From Halanaerobiaceae bacterium (GTDB lineage: Bacteria; Bacillota_F; Halanaerobiia; Halanaerobiales; CSSED10-376): 10,418 bases of DNA. The notes below the pieces were generated by a model. It searched no databases and was not told the origin of the DNA. It saw only the letters and a program-made list of their open reading frames with translations. The DNA lies in the NCBI GenBank assembly GCA_003557445.1, contig PWOK01000272.1:1-10418 (forward strand), read 5' to 3'. The position numbers and the translations under genes are program-made. Of the stretch, positions 7,561 through 10,418 are shown one piece after another. The stretch's first letter is position 1; every line of letters starts with the position of its first letter.

Positions 7561-7629
7561 TTTACACCTCCAAAAAATTACAGAAAAATTTTGTTATTAG
7601 ATAATTCAATAAAAACAAAAAATCTCCTT

Positions 7630-7667
7630 GTGTTTTTTAAAAAAATTTATCAAAAAATAAAAAACAC
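7630..7667. repeat. Perfect 10-bp inverted repeat abutting the valS -35 box
   Basis: Arms GTGTTTTTTA (7630-7639) and TAAAAAACAC (7658-7667) are exact reverse complements separated by 18 bases of A/T-rich DNA. The right arm touches the TTGACA of the valS promoter. The repeat sits between two divergent genes, so it could be an operator or an A-tract upstream element. Most of each arm is homopolymer, so chance is a real alternative. Confidence 0.45.
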
Positions 7668-7696
7668 TTGACAAATCAAATAATAAGGTATATTAT
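7668..7696 (+). promoter_or_regulatory. Sigma-A type promoter of the valS T-box transcript
   Basis: A perfect -35 TTGACA (7668-7673), an exact 17-bp spacer and a -10 TATTAT (7691-7696, one mismatch from consensus) place the transcript start near 7703, just ahead of the T-box Stem I. No comparably good promoter is visible for the divergent HD-GYP gene in the same gap. Confidence 0.85.
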
Positions 7697-7702
7697 ATTT
7701 TA

Positions 7703-7968
7703 CAAATAGAAAAGAGTTAAAAACAGTGAAAGGGAAAAGTATTTCAATTAACTCTACAGAGAAAAGGATTCACTGGCTGAAAAATCCTTTAGATGAGATT
7801 GAAAGAAAAGTCACCCTGGAGTTGTCTGATTGAATATAGTAGATTAGACCGGTGAAAAACCGTTATTATAATTAAGAGCTGTTCATTTATCTAATTTTGG
7901 ACAGAATTAAGGTGGTAACACGGAAAAAAGGTCCTCTTTCGTCCTTGAAGGATGAGGGGGGATTTTTT
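7703..7968 (+). ncRNA. T-box riboswitch leader of valS, GUC (valine) specifier
   Basis: This leader senses uncharged tRNA-Val and permits valS transcription when charging is low. In Stem I the helix TTTCAAT/ATTGAAA (7742-7748/7798-7804) is followed by the loop-E pair AGTA (7738-7741)/GAA (7805-7807). The specifier is GTC (7810-7812), then A, and the lower helix GGG/CCC (7732-7734/7814-7816) with a GA-rich internal loop below. A hairpin CGGT-GAAAA-ACCG (7850-7862) fits Stem III. The T-box element has bulge TGGTAAC (7913-7919), whose TGGT can pair with the ACCA end of tRNA-Val. The antiterminator helices are AAGG/CCTT (7909-7912/7943-7946) and ACG/CGT (7920-7922/7940-7942). The CGTCC used there is also part of the terminator's 5' arm, so the two folds exclude each other. 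The rest of the 487-bp gap holds only the promoter, an inverted repeat and the valS ribosome binding site. Confidence 0.95.
7930..7968 (+). terminator. Regulated terminator of the valS T-box
   Basis: The 5' arm from 7932 to 7944 and the 3' arm from 7950 to 7962 form a roughly 13-bp stem, with several G-T pairs, around the loop TTGAA (7945-7949). Six T's (7963-7968) follow. It is 79 bp ahead of the valS ATG and competes with the antiterminator for 7940-7946. Confidence 0.92.
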
Positions 7969-8047
7969 AATTTTTATAAAAAAAAAGCAAAAATAAATTT
8001 TATAATATCAAGAATGAAAATGAAGAGAATTGGTAGGAGGTTTAAAA

Positions 8048-10418
8048 ATGGAAAATTTAACAAAAACATATGATCCACAAAAAGTTGAAGACAGATGGTA
8101 TCAATACTGGGAAGATAAAGGTTTTTTTCAGGCAGAAATCGACCATAATAAAGAATCTTACAGTATTGTAATGCCTCCCCCCAATATTACGGGGCAATTA
8201 CATATGGGGCATGCCCTTGATAATACTTTACAGGATATTCTTACTCGCTGGAAAAGGATGCAGGGATATTCAGCTCTCTGGTTACCGGGAACTGACCATG
8301 CCAGTATAGCAACCGAGGTAAAGGTGGTTAATAAAATTAGAAATGAAGGAAAAGAAAAAGAAGATCTGGGAAGAGAGGGGTTTTTGAAAGAAGCCTGGGT
8401 CTGGAAAGAGGAATATGGTAATAGAATCACCAATCAGCTGCGAAGAATGGGTTCTTCCTGTGACTGGTCCAGAGAAAGATTTACAATGGATGAAGGTTGT
8501 TCTGAGGCTGTAAAAGAAGTCTTTGTTCAGCTATATGAAAGGGGTTTAATCTATCAGGGAGATTATATTGTAAACTGGTGTCCTGATTGTCATACAACAC
8601 TTTCTGATGTTGAAGTTGAACATGAGGAGGATCAGGGAAAATTTTATTATATAAAATATCCTTTTAAAAATAAGGATGGGTATATTGTGGTGGCTACTAC
8701 CAGGCCGGAAACCATGCTTGGAGATACTGCTATTGCAGTTAATCCCGATGATGATAGATATCAGGAATTAATAGGTGAAAAAGTGATTCTTCCCATAATG
8801 GAAAGAGAAATACCCGTTATTGCTGATGAATTTGTTGATAGTGAATTTGGTACAGGAATGGTTAAGGTTACACCAGCACATGATCCCAATGATTTTGAAA
8901 TGGGTGAACGAAATGATCTTGAAATCATTAAAGTTATTGATGAAGATGCAAAGATGACAGATATAACCGGTAAATATGCGGGAATGGACAGATATCAATG
9001 CCGGGATATTTTAATTGAGGATTTACAAAAGGCAGGTTTATTGGAGAAAACAGAGGCTCATGATCATTCAGTTGGTCAGTGTTATCGCTGTGATACTGTA
9101 ATAGAACCTATAGTTTCCAAACAGTGGTTTGTAAAAATGGAGCCACTGGCTGGACCGGCAATTGAAGCAGTTAAAAATGGTGAAGTAAAATTTATACCAC
9201 AAAGATTTGAAAAAGTATATTTAAACTGGATGGAAAATATCAGGGACTGGTGTATATCCCGTCAGCTATGGTGGGGACATCGGATTCCAGTATGGTACTG
9301 TCAGGACTGTGAACAGGTTATTGTCAGCAGAGAAGAAGCAAAAGAATGTCCTGAATGTGGTTCAGATAATTTAAAACAGGATCAGGATGTACTTGATACC
9401 TGGTTCAGTTCAGCTTTATGGCCTTTTTCAACTCTGGGCTGGCCGGAAAAAACTGAAGACCTAAAATATTTTTATCCCACTGATGTTCTGGTAACAGGCA
9501 GGGATATAATCTTTTTCTGGGTTGCCAGGATGATTTTCATGTCACTTGAGTTTATGGAAGAAGCTCCTTTTAGTGATGTCTATGTTCATGGTTTAATCAG
9601 GGATGCTCAGGGCCGTAAAATGAGTAAATCCCTGGGTAATGGTGTAGATCCTCTGGAGGTAATAGATAAATATGGGACTGATGCCCTGAGGTTTACTTTG
9701 ATTACGGGGAATACACCGGGAAATGATATGCGTTTTCGGGAAGAAAAACTGGAAGCCAGCAGAAATTTTGCCAATAAAATATGGAATGCTGCCCGCTTCA
9801 TTTTAATGAATCTTGAAGATTTTGATTATGATAACCTGGATAAAGAAGATTTACAGGTAACTATTGCAGATAAATGGATTACCAGCAGATTAAATAAAAT
9901 TACAGAAAATATAAATCTGGCTTTAAATAAATATAATTTTGGAGAAATGAGTAAAAATCTTTATGATTTTATCTGGGGTGAGTTCTGTGACTGGTATCTG
10001 GAGTTAATCAAACCCCGTTTATATCAGGAAGATAACCCCAGGGCCAGAATGACTGCTCAGTACACCGGTTTCAAAACACTGGAAAAAATACTGAGATTAC
10101 TTCATCCTGTAATGCCCTTTATAACAGAAGAAATCTGGCAGAAACTACCTGTAGAGGGAGAGAGTATTATCAATGCCAGCTGGCCGGAAGTCAATAAAGA
10201 TCATATTGATCAGGAAATAGAGGATAAGATGAACCTATATATGAATGTGATTAAGGCTATCAGAAATATCAGGAATGAAATGAAAGTTGATCCCGGGAAA
10301 AAAATTGAAGCCATATTAAATGTAAAAGGGGATAAACTGGATCTGATTAAAGAAGGTACAGAATATATCAGGAATATGGCTGGAATTGAAAAACTGATTA
10401 TTGAAGAGGATCTAAAAC
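8048..10418 (+). CDS. valS: Valyl-tRNA synthetase, 3'-truncated by the window edge
   Basis: This class Ia aminoacyl-tRNA synthetase charges tRNA-Val. The frame is open from the ATG to the window end, giving 790 complete codons against about 880 in Bacillus, so the last tenth (probably the C-terminal coiled-coil arm) is outside. The HIGH motif is HMGH (52-55) in a [15 protein letters not shown] context, and KMSKS is intact at 524-528. Between them is the CP1 editing domain (about 190-340), which removes mischarged threonine. Zinc-type cysteine pairs are C178/C181 with C345/C348 flanking CP1, and C418/C421 with C434/C437. The anticodon-binding domain starts near 600. AGGAGG (8035-8040) lies 7 bp ahead of the start. 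Expression is controlled by the T-box leader, whose GUC specifier fits valine. No frame break is visible. Confidence 0.97.
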   Translation, partial: MENLTKTYDPQKVEDRWYQYWEDKGFFQAEIDHNKESYSIVMPPPNITGQLHMGHALDNTLQDILTRWKRMQGYSALWLPGTDHASIATEVKVVNKIRNEGKEKEDLGREGFLKEAWVWKEEYGNRITNQLRRMGSSCDWSRERFTMDEGCSEAVKEVFVQLYERGLIYQGDYIVNWCPDCHTTLSDVEVEHEEDQGKFYYIKYPFKNKDGYIVVATTRPETMLGDTAIAVNPDDDRYQELIGEKVILPIMEREIPVIADEFVDSEFGTGMVKVTPAHDPNDFEMGERNDLEIIKVIDEDAKMTDITGKYAGMDRYQCRDILIEDLQKAGLLEKTEAHDHSVGQCYRCDTVIEPIVSKQWFVKMEPLAGPAIEAVKNGEVKFIPQRFEKVYLNWMENIRDWCISRQLWWGHRIPVWYCQDCEQVIVSREEAKECPECGSDNLKQDQDVLDTWFSSALWPFSTLGWPEKTEDLKYFYPTDVLVTGRDIIFFWVARMIFMSLEFMEEAPFSDVYVHGLIRDAQGRKMSKSLGNGVDPLEVIDKYGTDALRFTLITGNTPGNDMRFREEKLEASRNFANKIWNAARFILMNLEDFDYDNLDKEDLQVTIADKWITSRLNKITENINLALNKYNFGEMSKNLYDFIWGEFCDWYLELIKPRLYQEDNPRARMTAQYTGFKTLEKILRLLHPVMPFITEEIWQKLPVEGESIINASWPEVNKDHIDQEIEDKMNLYMNVIKAIRNIRNEMKVDPGKKIEAILNVKGDKLDLIKEGTEYIRNMAGIEKLIIEEDLK

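Noticed and set aside
8158..8433. Antisense open frame opposite the HMGH region of valS
   Set aside because: It is a shadow of a well-supported gene, with no ribosome binding site and no recognisable protein features.
1..10418. Mobile elements, CRISPR, toxin-antitoxin, defence or integrated elements at the tRNA
   Set aside because: No transposase, integrase, spaced direct repeats or duplicated tRNA 3' end were seen. The tRNA neighbours are ordinary chromosomal genes.

Overview
The window comes from an AT-rich, low-GC Gram-positive type (Firmicutes) genome. A clostridial or Halanaerobiales-like anaerobe is my best guess, but nothing here fixes the genus. The evidence is strong AGGAGG-type ribosome binding sites, a tRNA-dependent T-box leader in front of valS, a LonB-type protease next to a classical Lon, and homologues of Bacillus genes (YsxC/EngB, YqeM-like, YqhV-like). 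Most of the window is ordinary housekeeping DNA. I see no mobile element, CRISPR array, toxin-antitoxin pair or defence system, and no clearly undescribed system.

Left block (1-5310, + strand): the 3' part of lonB (cut by the window edge), a Rho-independent terminator, then lon, engB and a class I methyltransferase gene packed as a probable operon. lonB-lonA-ysxC is the known Bacillus subtilis order, so this is conserved synteny. The two Lon-type proteases handle protein quality control and EngB assembles the 50S ribosomal subunit. The methyltransferase looks YqeM-like and carries a 29-residue tail that begins exactly at a run of nine A's.

Middle block (5307-7560, - strand): a small YqhV-like (DUF2619) membrane protein converges on the methyltransferase gene, with both stop codons inside one TTAA. 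Upstream of it, in transcription order, are an HD-GYP cyclic-di-GMP phosphodiesterase gene, a well-formed promoter, tRNA-Arg(CCU) and a DUF554 membrane protein gene starting 23 bp after the tRNA. No terminator separates the tRNA from DUF554.

Right block (7561-10418, + strand): a divergent intergenic region with a near-consensus promoter (TTGACA, 17 bp, TATTAT), a complete T-box riboswitch with a GUC (valine) specifier, UGGU acceptor-pairing bulge and alternative antiterminator and terminator helices, then valS, which runs off the right edge with about the last tenth missing. In Bacillus the interval between ysxC and valS holds haem biosynthesis genes. Here it holds unrelated membrane and signalling genes.
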